Source: Tissierellia bacterium (GTDB lineage Bacteria > Bacillota > Clostridia > Tissierellales > Peptoniphilaceae). From it: DNA of 50,252 nt. Below the pieces are notes generated by a model. It made no database searches, was not told the DNA's origin, and was given only the letters and a program-made list of their open reading frames with translations. Numbering within the stretch: the stretch's first letter is position 1; the number at the start of each line of letters is the position of its first letter. The translations under genes were made by a program, and so were the position numbers. Below, in pieces: positions 34,219 through 44,617 of this stretch. The stretch spans positions 236-50,487 of the forward strand of contig JAUMWX010000009.1 of assembly GCA_030529425.1 (NCBI GenBank), written 5' to 3'.

Positions 34219-35916
34219 CTAATTAAAATTATATTGTGTAAGAATGCTTTCTCTATTCTTGTCGATATCATTGAAATATTCATAGTGAGATATTGCACAA
34301 TACGAACCTTGAATATTATAAACCTCGTCAAATCCGTTTGCCATAAGGATTCTTGCGGCAAGATAAGATCTTTGTGCAGATCTGCAATGCAGGTATATTT
34401 TTCTGTCTTTCGGAAGTTCATTAATTCTTGATCTCAATTGACTCAAAGGAAGATTTATTGCACCTTTTATGTGTCCCATCATGTATTCTTCCACCTCTCT
34501 GACATCAACAATGAATTCCCCATCTTCAACCAATTTTCTTACATCATACATATTAACCGCTTTTATAAAACCATTTAAAATATTAAGTCCTATAAGTGCG
34601 GTAATATTTACCAAATCTCTTGCCGTAGAATAGGATGGTGCATACGATAACTCAAGTTCTTTTAAATCTTCCAAAGTCCCGTTCATTTGTATAAGCGTAG
34701 AAATTACATCTATTCTTTTATCTACCGCTCCCGATCCGATCGCCTGTGCTCCCAGTATTTTCCCTGAAGGATATGCAAATATAAGTTTGAAAAATATCGA
34801 GCTTGCCTCCGGCATTATTGATACTCTGTCCATTGCAATGGTAAATGCCGTTCTATAATCAATTTTCTCCATTTTACACATCTTTTCGCTAAGTCCCGTA
34901 TATGCAATGTTTTTAGTAAATAATCTGATTATTGAAGCTCCTACCACACCTTTGTTTTTATTGGACATATTATATATTGCATCAGCAGCCGCTCTAGCTT
35001 GTCTTTGGGCAACTCCCGCCATGGACAATCTTTGAATTTTTCCTGTCAAAAAGTTATGTGTTTCAACTACATCACCAACGGCATATACATGTTTTTTTGA
35101 TGTTTGATAATTATGATCAACTTTAATTGCTCCGGTTTCTCCCAACTCTATTCCGCAATCCTCTGCTAATTTTGTTTCCGGACTTACTCCTATAGCCATT
35201 ATTACCACATCCGCATCAATGCTTTTGCCTGATTTTAAAATTACTTTTTCTTCGGTGATTTTTACAACTCTTTCATTTAAAAATAATTTTACTCCATAGT
35301 CTGTAATTTCTTTGTGTATTATTTGTGCCATGTCGTAGTCAATAGGGTTTAAAACCTGATCTCCGCTTTGAATCAGTGTAACATTTCTTCTCGTATACCT
35401 CAAATTCTCCATAACTTCAAGCCCTATAAAACCGCCTCCGACCACTACAATATTTTTGGCATTCTTAGACTGAATGAAATTATCAATTTTTCTCACATCT
35501 TCAACATTCTTCAAAGTAAAAACATTGTTTGAGTTTATGCCCTCAATTTCCGGAGGTAGAATTGCAGCAGCGCCCGTAGCAATTATCAACTCATCGTAAT
35601 TTTCCTCATATTCTTTATTGGTGATTAAAGATTTTGCCAGTATCTTTTTATCTTCCGGAAATATTTTAATTACTTCCGTCAATATCCTAACATCAATATT
35701 GTACTTTACTTTAAATGATTCCGGAGTTTGTAATAACAACAAATCACTATGCGGTATTTCTCTACTCAAATAGTTTGGTAATGCACAATTTGAGAAAGAA
35801 GGGTGAGGTCCCTTTTCAAACACGATGATTTCTGCAAATTCATCAATTCTTCTTAATCTTGCGGCAGCCGACGCTCCGGCAGCTACAGCACCTATAACTA
35901 TAATTTTTTTAGACAT
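34219..35916 (-). CDS. CoA-disulfide reductase with C-terminal rhodanese domain
   Basis: 565 residues. Flavin-dependent pyridine-nucleotide disulfide reductase fused to rhodanese, the CoADR-RHD type, which reduces CoA disulfides, persulfides or polysulfide with NAD(P)H. FAD motif IVIGAVAAGASAAARLRR at the N-terminus, active-site Cys44 in SFSNCALP, NAD motif VVVGGGFIGLEV near 160, FAD-closing YAVGDVVET near 285. Dimerisation domain to about 455. The rhodanese domain (about 465-555) holds Cys511 in LHCRSAQRSY. Both catalytic Cys are present. The start codon overlaps the preceding TAA by one base. Role: thiol/sulfur redox defence or sulfur metabolism in an anaerobe. Confidence 0.92.
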   Translation of the reverse strand: MSKKIIVIGAVAAGASAAARLRRIDEFAEIIVFEKGPHPSFSNCALPNYLSREIPHSDLLLLQTPESFKVKYNIDVRILTEVIKIFPEDKKILAKSLITNKEYEENYDELIIATGAAAILPPEIEGINSNNVFTLKNVEDVRKIDNFIQSKNAKNIVVVGGGFIGLEVMENLRYTRRNVTLIQSGDQVLNPIDYDMAQIIHKEITDYGVKLFLNERVVKITEEKVILKSGKSIDADVVIMAIGVSPETKLAEDCGIELGETGAIKVDHNYQTSKKHVYAVGDVVETHNFLTGKIQRLSMAGVAQRQARAAADAIYNMSNKNKGVVGASIIRLFTKNIAYTGLSEKMCKMEKIDYRTAFTIAMDRVSIMPEASSIFFKLIFAYPSGKILGAQAIGSGAVDKRIDVISTLIQMNGTLEDLKELELSYAPSYSTARDLVNITALIGLNILNGFIKAVNMYDVRKLVEDGEFIVDVREVEEYMMGHIKGAINLPLSQLRSRINELPKDRKIYLHCRSAQRSYLAARILMANGFDEVYNIQGSYCAISHYEYFNDIDKNRESILTQYNFN

Positions 35917-37022
35917 TATTCCTCCTTAAGATTTTCTTTTATTATCATGATCTGGTTAAATAACTCGTCGGATAAGTCCTGATATTCAAGAATGAAATCA
36001 AAATCCTCATTTGCTTTATCATATTTTTTCAGTGAAATATAGATTATAGCTCTATTGTACCTAAGCTTTATGTCCGCAGGATATTTCTCAAGTGCTGAAT
36101 TAGCTATCTGTAAAGCTTCTATATCTTTCCCTAAAATATATTTCGTATAAGTGTAATCAACATACAATGTTGAGAAATCCGCTCCCTTCTCAATAGCCTC
36201 TTCAAAAAACACTTCTGCCATCTCGGGGTTTTCCCGATTCATGTATGCGATGGCAATATAATACGGAATATCATATCTCCCGGAGTTTTTACGAGCATCC
36301 ATTAAAGTTTCAATCGCTCTGAAATAATCCATTTTATTTATAAAATATATCGCATTTTCGACTGCTACATCCGGTGCAATTTCATTAATTTTGTTTCTTA
36401 CTTCTTCTCTCAGCTCTTCAATCTCAAGGTGATTTAATGTCTTCTTGTAAAAGCTGTCAGCCTTTAACCATTCTCCCATAGCTCTATTGATATTGCCCAG
36501 TTCAAAATATGCTAAAGGATAATTCTCATTATGTCGTATTATCCTTTCCAATATCCTTATGCTTTGTTCAATAAACAAACTTCTGTCCTCTTTGGTACAA
36601 TCCGCATTCCAAAGTAATCTGGCATAATTGTATGCCGCAAACTCATCACTTTCATCAAGTATGAATGCCGCTCTGAAGTATATTAAAGATCTTTCAATGT
36701 CTGTTTCCAAATGTTTAATTCCCAAATTTATAGAATATTTAACGGGGTCTTTTACAATATTCTTAAGAATATCTTTGTAGTCCGATATATACCTGAAATC
36801 TTTATCCACAGCTATGTTGAAAAGTATACCGTTAATAATATACTCCATACTTATTTCATTTTGAAAGTCGCTATTGCTTATTCCTTTCATCAATTCGTCC
36901 AATATAATAGGAAGTGGGATGTCAATCATTCCCACTTTCTCGTACTCGGACATTTTATTTTTTAATTCGATATAAGATAATTTATCTGATTTAGATAAAA
37001 AATAATTGTCAACCTTATTCAT
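35916..37022 (-). CDS. TPR-repeat protein, function unknown
   Basis: 368 residues, soluble, almost wholly helical, with tetratricopeptide-like repeats over residues about 120-360 (for example PLAYFELGNINRAMGEWLKADSFYKKTL, and IRYNRA-type repeats such as KLRYNRAIIYISLKKYDKANEDF). TPR arrays bind partner proteins. Three in-frame ATG codons stand in a row at 37028, 37025 and 37022. The AGGGG ribosome site is six bases before the third, so I start there. Preceded closely by a membrane protein gene and followed by the CoA-disulfide reductase with a one-base overlap. A scaffold for the membrane neighbour is conceivable but not shown. Confidence 0.8.
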   Translation of the reverse strand: MNKVDNYFLSKSDKLSYIELKNKMSEYEKVGMIDIPLPIILDELMKGISNSDFQNEISMEYIINGILFNIAVDKDFRYISDYKDILKNIVKDPVKYSINLGIKHLETDIERSLIYFRAAFILDESDEFAAYNYARLLWNADCTKEDRSLFIEQSIRILERIIRHNENYPLAYFELGNINRAMGEWLKADSFYKKTLNHLEIEELREEVRNKINEIAPDVAVENAIYFINKMDYFRAIETLMDARKNSGRYDIPYYIAIAYMNRENPEMAEVFFEEAIEKGADFSTLYVDYTYTKYILGKDIEALQIANSALEKYPADIKLRYNRAIIYISLKKYDKANEDFDFILEYQDLSDELFNQIMIIKENLKEE

Positions 37023-37024
37023 CA

Positions 37025-37747
37025 TCATCCCCTAAATAAACCTTGGAATTGTCTTTTTCTTACGGACGAATTATTCAATATCATAAATAAATGTCCCTTA
37101 TACAAATATATAAATGCAAGCAGAAATGAATATACCAATATTCTGACAACAACTTGTGTATGCATTATTGAAACAAATACCCATATGGATAAATGATATT
37201 TTATATAAGAAAATGAAATCATTACAATCAACCAAGGCAATATATTTTGTTTGATAAACTTAAAAGCATAACTTATTGCCGGTATTCCTGATTGTCCGTC
37301 TAAATAAACTTCCTCAATCAAAGGACTTTCTATAACAAAAAACGCAAAAGCTATCGCCAAACTTCCGAAATAGCCCAACATAATTTCCAATCCTGTCAAC
37401 TCTACTACAAGCCTTGCTAAATACAGATAAAAAAATGTATTCATCAACGGACCGACATATCTTGTAAATCCGTTTGTTATAGTTTCGACGGTCACTCTGT
37501 TGTACATTATTATCGAGTAAATCATGCTCATTGTTGCAGATAGCAACATCATTTCGATAATATATAACAACATCCTTCCGATTATGTTATTTCCTATCGG
37601 ACTGCTAAATACCATCATATTTAAATTGATTTGAATTATGTTGAAAAAAACGATTACAAATGCCAATAAAGGTACGAACTTCAGGTTTTTTAGAGAGTTT
37701 TTAAGCGACAATTTATTTACTCCAATCGCATCTTTTAATATATTCAT
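37025..37747 (-). CDS. Unknown polytopic membrane protein
   Basis: 240 residues with about six hydrophobic segments, among them FVPLLAFVIVFFNIIQINL, IIGRMLLYIIEMMLLSATMSM, LGYFGSLAIAFAFFVI and VVVRILVYSFLLAFIYLY. It resembles the glycerophosphodiesterase-membrane-domain or DUF975/DUF4013-like class only in layout; I do not recognise the family. ATG 37747 lies nine bases after argS and is cotranscribed with it. Its stop TGA overlaps the first ATG of the TPR gene, hinting that the two proteins work together. Confidence 0.75.
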   Translation of the reverse strand: MNILKDAIGVNKLSLKNSLKNLKFVPLLAFVIVFFNIIQINLNMMVFSSPIGNNIIGRMLLYIIEMMLLSATMSMIYSIIMYNRVTVETITNGFTRYVGPLMNTFFYLYLARLVVELTGLEIMLGYFGSLAIAFAFFVIESPLIEEVYLDGQSGIPAISYAFKFIKQNILPWLIVMISFSYIKYHLSIWVFVSIMHTQVVVRILVYSFLLAFIYLYKGHLFMILNNSSVRKRQFQGLFRG

Positions 37748-37756
37748 AGTACCTCC

Positions 37757-39451
37757 CTACATCTTTTCAGGTGTTTCTATTCCCAATAAAGTAAGCATAT
37801 TTGATATGCAAACCTTGGTCGCATATACCAACAATGCTCTGGCATGTTTTTCATCATCTTCAGAATTAACTATGTGAACGGAATTATAAAACTTATTGAA
37901 ATATTTTGCCACTTCCGTCACATGTCTTGTAATTATTGAAGGTTCAAGTTTCTCCATTGCGGAAACTATAACCGACGGAACATTGTACAGCGATTTTACT
38001 AAATCTTTTTCTTCATCTGTCGCCAATAGAGAATAGTCAATATCATCACTTATCTCTATTCCCAATCTGTTCAGGATACTGTTCGCCCTGGCATAGGCAT
38101 ATTGAACATATGGTCCGGTTTCTCCGTCAAAATTAAGAACTTGATTCCAGTCAAATGTGTAATCCTTTATCCTCGTATTGAACAATTCTTGGAATTTAAC
38201 GGCTCCTATACCTATTTGCTTAGCAACCGAATCCTTATTTTCCAAATTCGGATTTCTTTGTTCTATGATTTCCTTAGTTTTTTCAACTGATTGGTTCAGT
38301 ACATCTTCAAGAAATACTACCTTTCCTTTTCTCGTTGCAAGTGTTCCGTCAGCCAACGAAACCATCCCGAAGGAAACATGTTCACAGTCATCAAACCACT
38401 CATATCCCATTTTTTCCAATACATATTTTAATTGTTTAAAATGTAAATTTTGTTGAGTTGCAACAACATATATATTTTTATCAAAGTCATATTTTTCTTT
38501 TCTATAAATTGCTGTTGCAATGTCTCTGGTTATATAAGTTGAAGATCCGTCTCTCTTCAATATGATCGCAGGTGCCACATCCTTATCCGACAAGTCAATA
38601 ATCATAGCATCTTCGGACTCTATCAACAGTTTTTTATCGGTTAATTCCTCAACCAATTTGCCCACGAATTGAGAGTGGAAATGTTCTCCGTCATAAGAAT
38701 CAAATTCTATATTAAGCATGTCATAAACCCTGTTGAATTCTTTAAGACTTATTTCTTTGAACCAAGTCCATATTCTTACGGCTTCGGAATCATTGGATTC
38801 AAGCTTTCTGAACCACTCTCTGCCCTCTTCCATAACGCTCTCGTCCTCTTCTTTCAAATCATTAAAGCGTACATATAATTTCAACAATTCTCTGATCGGA
38901 TCCGAATTTAAAAGATCGTCATCTCCCCATCTTTTATACGCCGCCAACAGAATTCCGAATTGTGTTCCAAAATCTCCCAAGTAATTTATCGCAGTAACAT
39001 TGTATCCCATGAATTGAAAAATTTTCTTTATTGAATCACCTATGACCGTAGATCTTATATGCCCAATATGAAAAGGTTTTGCGATATTTGTGGAAGAATA
39101 TTCCACCAATACATTTTTACCTTTACCTATATCCGAGGATCCGTATCTGTCTTTTTTCTCGAAAATTTCCTTCAAAGTAAACTCGTTAATTTTTTCGCTG
39201 TTTACAAAAAAATTCACATACGGACCTACATTTCTTACCTCCTTCAACAGGTCGGATTTAATATTATCGGCAATTTCTTGAGAAATCATATTAGGTGCCT
39301 TTCTCATAGCTTTAGCAAGCCTAAAGCATGGAAATGAATAATCTCCCATTTCCTTATTTGGTGGAATCTCGATGCTTGCAAGAATTTCTTCAGCATCCAT
39401 TCCCTCAACTTTTTCAGCTAGTAATTTTGATATTTCTTTTTTAAAATCCAT
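37757..39451 (-). CDS. argS: Arginyl-tRNA synthetase
   Basis: Class I synthetase charging tRNA-Arg in the cytosol. 564 residues, standard. N-terminal Add1-like domain (1-100), HIGH motif at 128-131 inside SSTNIAKPFHIGHIRSTVIGDS, catalytic region with TYITRDIATAIYRKEKYDFDKNIYVV and SFGMVSLADGTLATRKGKVVFL. The KMSKS site is degenerate, as usual in ArgRS. Helical anticodon-binding C-terminus to LLGIETPEKM. Begins one base after mutS2 without a good ribosome site (TTTAAAATAAT), so reinitiation from mutS2 probably drives translation. Confidence 0.97.
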   Translation of the reverse strand: MDFKKEISKLLAEKVEGMDAEEILASIEIPPNKEMGDYSFPCFRLAKAMRKAPNMISQEIADNIKSDLLKEVRNVGPYVNFFVNSEKINEFTLKEIFEKKDRYGSSDIGKGKNVLVEYSSTNIAKPFHIGHIRSTVIGDSIKKIFQFMGYNVTAINYLGDFGTQFGILLAAYKRWGDDDLLNSDPIRELLKLYVRFNDLKEEDESVMEEGREWFRKLESNDSEAVRIWTWFKEISLKEFNRVYDMLNIEFDSYDGEHFHSQFVGKLVEELTDKKLLIESEDAMIIDLSDKDVAPAIILKRDGSSTYITRDIATAIYRKEKYDFDKNIYVVATQQNLHFKQLKYVLEKMGYEWFDDCEHVSFGMVSLADGTLATRKGKVVFLEDVLNQSVEKTKEIIEQRNPNLENKDSVAKQIGIGAVKFQELFNTRIKDYTFDWNQVLNFDGETGPYVQYAYARANSILNRLGIEISDDIDYSLLATDEEKDLVKSLYNVPSVIVSAMEKLEPSIITRHVTEVAKYFNKFYNSVHIVNSEDDEKHARALLVYATKVCISNMLTLLGIETPEKM

Positions 39452-39452
39452 A

Positions 39453-41804
39453 TTATTTTAAAGTTACAACCGTAACTCCGGCTCCTCCTTCTTTCAACTC
39501 ACCGAGTCTGAACGACTCCACATACTTGCTCTTTTTTAGGAAGTTCGTAATTCCTTCTCTAAGAGCTCCGGTTCCTTTTCCGTGAATAATATTCACTGTC
39601 TTCATACCCAAAATTATAGAATCATCGAAAAATTTTTCAATGTCGGGTATAGATTCCAAAACATTTTTCCCTCTTAAATCGAGTTCTTGTCTTATTTCCG
39701 TTTTTGATTTGTTTTGAAGCACGCTCCTATATCCCGCCTTGTTTTTTTCTTTCCTTTGCTCCTGTGCCTTCTCCAAATCTCTTATATTTGCACTGAATTT
39801 CAAAATTCCGACCTGAACCATCAAGTCTCCTCTTGAATCAGGCAAAGTTTGAACAATTCCTATATCATCCATGGAAATAATTCTGACCGTCTCTCCAAGT
39901 TTTACTTCTATATCGCCACCCTGATGAGTTTCAGTTTTTTCCTTTTTCTGATATTTTACACTCATATCCTTATATTTGTTTGTAATTTCTGAATATGCCC
40001 TGTCCAACTCGCTTGTAGAGCCCTTCATGCTCTTTTTGGCAAATTTTAATATCTCTTTTGATTCCGCTTTCGCATTTTCCAGTATTTCTCTTGCCAATTC
40101 CTTGGAGCTTTCGATTTCGTCCAAAGCTTTTTGAAGCTTTTCTCCAATGTCCGAATTCAGTTTTTCATTTAGTCTTCGATACTCCAATTTCAACGCCCTG
40201 ACTTCTGAAAGTTCCTGCTCCATCTTAATTCTGTCCGATTCAATATCCGATATTATTTCTTCAAAATCTTTGTTCTCTTTGGAAACATATTTTTTAGCTT
40301 CGGATAAAATTTCATCTTTTAATCCCAATCTTTTCGATATTTCAAATGCGTTTGACTTTCCCGGAGTTCCTATAATCAACCTGTATGTCGGAGAAAGTGT
40401 TTCAATATCAAATTCAACGCTCGCATTTTGCACGCCCTGAGTAGTCATTGCATAAAGTTTCAACTCACTGTAATGTGTTGTAGTAACCAAAAGAACATCC
40501 CTCTTAACCAAATTGTCTATTATTGACATGGCAAGAGCCGCCCCCTCGGTAGGATCCGTACCTGAACCCAATTCGTCAAACAATACCAATGATTTATCAT
40601 CCGCCTTTTCCAAAATACTTACGATATTGGTCATGGATGCCGAAAAAGTTGATAACGAAAGCTCTATACTCTGCTTATCACCTATGTCGGTATAAATGTT
40701 TTTTATCACGGGTATTTTTGAAAACTCCGCACAAGGAATAAACAATCCCGATTGCGCCATAATTATCATAAGTCCGAGAGTTTTTAAACTCACGGTCTTC
40801 CCCCCTGTATTAGGTCCGGTAATTACAAGAGCATTATATCCGTCGCCCAATTTTACATCTATAGGTACAACCCTTCCCTTCAGTAAAGGATGTCTTGCAC
40901 TCTTTATATCTACAATCTTGTCTGTATTCATAATCGGAAGATTTGCATCCATGGACAATGCCAATTTTGATTTTGCAAATGTAAAATCCAAGTCTGATAG
41001 TATAAACTGATTTTGATAAATATCTTCCCTGTATGTCGCCACAAGTTCGGATAAATCTTTAAGAATTCTCCTTATTTCATCCTGTTCCTCTACTTCCAGT
41101 TTTCTGATATCATTATTCAATTCAACCACAACCATCGGCTCAATATATACCGTTTGTCCCGTTGCGGACTGATCGTGAGTAATCCCCTTAAAATGGCTCT
41201 TCGCCTCCCTTTTAACCGGAACTACATATCTTCCGTCCCTTACGGTTATTATTCCATCTTGAATCTTAAGTTGATTTTCCTTGTCTTGAATTATTGAGTT
41301 CAACTTTCGTTTTATCTCGTCCATTTTATTTTTGATGGACCTTCTTATACTTAACAATGTCCTTGAAGCATCGTCCGCTATAGTATCCTCGTCAACTATT
41401 ATTCTGTTTATCTCTTCCTCAACCCTTTTGTTTGTATAAAGAAGCTTTATATTGTTGACCAATTCATTTTCTCCCTCATATTCCGACACATATTCCTTAA
41501 GTCTCGATGCTACTCTGAGAGAATCCGAGATCTTAATAAAATCCGAATTTTCAAGTATCGCACCCATCCCAAGTCTTTTAAATACATACTCGAAATCATA
41601 TATGCCGAAAAGAGGCGGATTTGAATATTTTAATATCAATTCAATTCCGTTTTTGGTCTTGTTCAAAAGTTTTCTGATTTCTTCAATATCATAAATCGGT
41701 TCCAGTTTGGATGCTAAGCCTTTACCCAATGAAGACTGACAATTATCAATTAATTTATCTCTGATTTTGTCCCATTCCAAAGTGAATAAAGTATTTTTTT
41801 CCAT
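39453..41804 (-). CDS. mutS2: Endonuclease MutS2
   Basis: MutS paralogue lacking mismatch-recognition domains; suppresses recombination and splits collided ribosomes in Firmicutes. 783 residues. Core/lever helices at 1-300, ATPase with P-loop GPNTGGKT, Walker B LVLFDELGSGTDPTEGAALA and HYSELKLYA, then a long coiled-coil stalk (about 510-630), a KOW-like segment and the C-terminal Smr nuclease domain (LDLRGKNVLES, IIHGKGTGALREGI). All motifs complete. ATG overlaps the stop of the U32 gene by one base; GGGGG lies upstream. Confidence 0.96.
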   Translation of the reverse strand: MEKNTLFTLEWDKIRDKLIDNCQSSLGKGLASKLEPIYDIEEIRKLLNKTKNGIELILKYSNPPLFGIYDFEYVFKRLGMGAILENSDFIKISDSLRVASRLKEYVSEYEGENELVNNIKLLYTNKRVEEEINRIIVDEDTIADDASRTLLSIRRSIKNKMDEIKRKLNSIIQDKENQLKIQDGIITVRDGRYVVPVKREAKSHFKGITHDQSATGQTVYIEPMVVVELNNDIRKLEVEEQDEIRRILKDLSELVATYREDIYQNQFILSDLDFTFAKSKLALSMDANLPIMNTDKIVDIKSARHPLLKGRVVPIDVKLGDGYNALVITGPNTGGKTVSLKTLGLMIIMAQSGLFIPCAEFSKIPVIKNIYTDIGDKQSIELSLSTFSASMTNIVSILEKADDKSLVLFDELGSGTDPTEGAALAMSIIDNLVKRDVLLVTTTHYSELKLYAMTTQGVQNASVEFDIETLSPTYRLIIGTPGKSNAFEISKRLGLKDEILSEAKKYVSKENKDFEEIISDIESDRIKMEQELSEVRALKLEYRRLNEKLNSDIGEKLQKALDEIESSKELAREILENAKAESKEILKFAKKSMKGSTSELDRAYSEITNKYKDMSVKYQKKEKTETHQGGDIEVKLGETVRIISMDDIGIVQTLPDSRGDLMVQVGILKFSANIRDLEKAQEQRKEKNKAGYRSVLQNKSKTEIRQELDLRGKNVLESIPDIEKFFDDSIILGMKTVNIIHGKGTGALREGITNFLKKSKYVESFRLGELKEGGAGVTVVTLK

Positions 41805-44092
41805 TACTGCACCCCCTTGTCCAAATGTCCTAAATAGGTATTTTCTCTATATCTTTTACCCTTAATGGAGCTTACGAACTTATTGACTATTTTTTCGATA
41901 TCTCCGTCTTCTCTGTCAATAATTCTCACTCTGCTTATATTACTCTTCTTTATTTCTTCCATTTTAGGAAGTATATTTTTGGGCTTACTTGTCAATATCT
42001 CGCTATATTCAGCAGATCTGATCACTTCAAACTTATCAAACTCGTTTTCCATATAAATGTGATTAAATCTGCAACTTTCACAGTTTTTACTATCTTTACA
42101 GTTTTTAATCGGAGATGCCGGACAATGTTTCATTATCATGGTCGGCAATTTTCCGTAACCTATAATCTCAACCTCATCTTTTCCGGTTTTCAGAAGGTTT
42201 ATCTCTTCGAAATTTAGCTCTTCACTCAAAGAATAGTCCATTATTCCTTTGTTGTTAAAGAATTCTATAGCTTCGCTGTTAAATATATTAAGGTGATTTT
42301 CTATATGATATTTTTTATTATATTTTGAATAAAAGTCTATCTCACCGATATCATTTATTCCGAATCCGTCGATTAAATCAATATATTTATCTATTGTTTT
42401 CTCAAGTTTATCATATTCTTCCTGAATCATAATCCTTTTTGAAACATAAAAAATCTCTTTTGAATAAACCTCTCTCAATTTCTCCAGTTCATCAAAACTA
42501 TGAATATAAATTCTGCTGAAAACTTCGAGATCTATATTCCAATTTATTTTTCCGAATACTTCCAAAGAAAGTTTTACACCCCTGAATACATTATTTTGTT
42601 TAATCGCAATATAGGAGTTTTGTGTTACTTTATCAACCTGTAAATAATTCTTTTCGATCTCGTTAATCATATCTCTTTTAAGGTTATTCAAAACCGACGC
42701 AGGAATGAATATATCTTTGTCAGTTTCAATTTCCATGCTTGCAATCTCATAAGGTGTATTGCCCAATTTAGAAATTCGCTGTGATATTTCGCTCTCTGAT
42801 GTACTCGTTTTTTCTGAAGCCTGAACAATGAAGTCTGATTTTATTTCTCCTATTAAATCCGATTCAGAAAACTCCATTTTTAGCTCTTCATTCTTACGGG
42901 CATAAATTTTAACTTTTATATTGAACTTTTTTCTCTTTTTATCGCTGTTCAAATTTTCTCTTATTTGATCGGAAAATATTTTAAAAGCTGTTGAATCAGC
43001 TTTTATATCCGAATATTTTGATAAATCTATCCGGCTGTTTACATCATAATTATCCGTCATCGTTAAGTTAAATCTTTGATTTTTTTCATTTTCGAATGAA
43101 ATTATGTCTTTTTTAAATACTCTCTCGGACAGAACTAAAAAAATTTTTTTATTCTTTTCTATATGCCCGACCGGCATCCCCGATACCTCGTTCTTCGGAT
43201 TATAATATTGTCTTCCAAAGTCTCCTTTAGCCAAACCCTTTGTGAAGCTTCGATTTGATACAAGTGACAGATTTCCTTTGCTGTACCGGTGATTGCTAAG
43301 TGCATTTTTGTACTCTTTTACGACCTGATAAACATATTCCGGTTTTTTAAGTCTTCCCTCAATTTTAAAAGAATAGACCCCAGATTTCAACATATCGTCG
43401 ACATCATCAATCAAACATAAATCTTTTGAGCTTATAAAAGTATCTGACAATTTTGAAATTCTTTTTCTGTCAATATCAAAAATATCAAATGTTTTTCTGC
43501 AAGGTTGAGCACATTTGCCTCTGTTTCCCGATCTTCCTCCTATCAAAGAACTCATGAGACATCTTCCTGAAATACATACACATAGCGCCCCGTGAACAAA
43601 TGCTTCTATCTCCAAGGATGTGTTATCTCTTATTTTCTCTATTTCGGAAATCGCCGTTTCTCTGCCCACAACCACTCTCGAAAATCCCAATTTCTCGATA
43701 TGCTTTGCACTCAAAAGCGTATTTACAGCCATTTGTGTGCTTGCATGAATCTCGATCTCCGGATAATACTTTCTAATCAATTGATATACTCCGAAATCCT
43801 GGACAATTAAAGCGTCAATTTTTGCTTCCATAAGTCCGGATAGATATTCATAAAATTCTTCCATTTCAGAATCTTTTATAAGAGTATTTACCGTAATATA
43901 GACCTTAACCCTATGAATATGTGCCCTTTCAACGAGTTTGGAAATATCCTCCAATTCAAATTTATGTGTCAAATTTCTCGCCCCGAATTTTGTTCCGGCT
44001 AAGTAAACGGCATCGGCTCCTGATGCCAATGCCGCTTCAAACATTTCCGTATTTCCCACCGGGGCTAATATTTCATATCTCTGATACTTCAA
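41804..44092 (-). CDS. U32-family peptidase/RlhA-like protein with DUF3656 region
   Basis: 762 residues. N-terminal U32 TIM-barrel domain (MKYQRYEILAPVGNTEMFEAALASGADAVYLAG) with VHGALCVCISGRCLMSS and the Cys-bearing GNRGKCAQPCRK. A collagenase-like accessory region (about 380-500) follows. The C-terminal part ends with a second Cys cluster, CPASPIKNCKDSKNCESCRF. Four or more conserved Cys fit an iron-sulfur site. Members called RlhA hydroxylate 23S rRNA C2501 using prephenate-derived chemistry; others are labelled collagenase-like. The rRNA role fits the translation-centred operon but is inferred. The start overlaps the zapA stop as ATGA. Confidence 0.85.
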   Translation of the reverse strand: MKYQRYEILAPVGNTEMFEAALASGADAVYLAGTKFGARNLTHKFELEDISKLVERAHIHRVKVYITVNTLIKDSEMEEFYEYLSGLMEAKIDALIVQDFGVYQLIRKYYPEIEIHASTQMAVNTLLSAKHIEKLGFSRVVVGRETAISEIEKIRDNTSLEIEAFVHGALCVCISGRCLMSSLIGGRSGNRGKCAQPCRKTFDIFDIDRKRISKLSDTFISSKDLCLIDDVDDMLKSGVYSFKIEGRLKKPEYVYQVVKEYKNALSNHRYSKGNLSLVSNRSFTKGLAKGDFGRQYYNPKNEVSGMPVGHIEKNKKIFLVLSERVFKKDIISFENEKNQRFNLTMTDNYDVNSRIDLSKYSDIKADSTAFKIFSDQIRENLNSDKKRKKFNIKVKIYARKNEELKMEFSESDLIGEIKSDFIVQASEKTSTSESEISQRISKLGNTPYEIASMEIETDKDIFIPASVLNNLKRDMINEIEKNYLQVDKVTQNSYIAIKQNNVFRGVKLSLEVFGKINWNIDLEVFSRIYIHSFDELEKLREVYSKEIFYVSKRIMIQEEYDKLEKTIDKYIDLIDGFGINDIGEIDFYSKYNKKYHIENHLNIFNSEAIEFFNNKGIMDYSLSEELNFEEINLLKTGKDEVEIIGYGKLPTMIMKHCPASPIKNCKDSKNCESCRFNHIYMENEFDKFEVIRSAEYSEILTSKPKNILPKMEEIKKSNISRVRIIDREDGDIEKIVNKFVSSIKGKRYRENTYLGHLDKGVQ

Positions 44093-44616
44093 TTTTTTAT
44101 CGCCTCTTGCAGTTGTCTTTTAGCTATTAATGTTTGCTTTTCCTGTTCCAAAAGTTTATTTCTCAAGTCATTGATTTCAATTTTGTTCCTTTCAGAATCT
44201 TTGACCTGTCTGTCCAATTCAAGCTTGAATCTGTCTCTGTCAAGCATAGTAAGTCTAAGTTCATTTTCAAGCTTCTCAACTTTTTCAATCAACTCTTTCA
44301 TTCTCTGCTCGGCTTGCGCATTGTCTTCTTTGTATCTTTTGAATTCAGCTTTCAACGGCTCATACTCTCTTATAGGTACAGCTGAAATTTCTTTCAATTT
44401 TTCAAGTTCATTAGCCTTGGTATTTAATTCGTCGGCAATATTTATACATGCCAAAGTGGCGTGCATGGTAGGATTTCTGTAATGTAAAGTTTCCTTCGCC
44501 TGATTTATCATTTCGTCTACATATTTAACAATTTTTTCAGTTTCTTCCTTACTTTTAGATGTTTTTAATAAATAATTGTTTATCCCTATTTGAACATTGT
44601 ACCTATTTTTTTCCAT
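44089..44616 (-). CDS. zapA: Cell division protein ZapA with extended coiled coil
   Basis: Binds and bundles FtsZ at the division ring. Residues 1-90 are the ZapA domain (NRYNVQIGINNYLLKTSKSKEE, CINIADELN). The remaining 85 residues are a continuous charged coiled coil rich in Glu, Lys and Arg heptads. At 175 residues it is about twice the usual 85-110 of short ZapA, though long forms occur in Firmicutes. Starts one base after pheT. Its position between pheT and the U32 gene is widespread in Firmicutes. Confidence 0.9.
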   Translation of the reverse strand: MEKNRYNVQIGINNYLLKTSKSKEETEKIVKYVDEMINQAKETLHYRNPTMHATLACINIADELNTKANELEKLKEISAVPIREYEPLKAEFKRYKEDNAQAEQRMKELIEKVEKLENELRLTMLDRDRFKLELDRQVKDSERNKIEINDLRNKLLEQEKQTLIAKRQLQEAIKN

Positions 44617-44617
44617 A

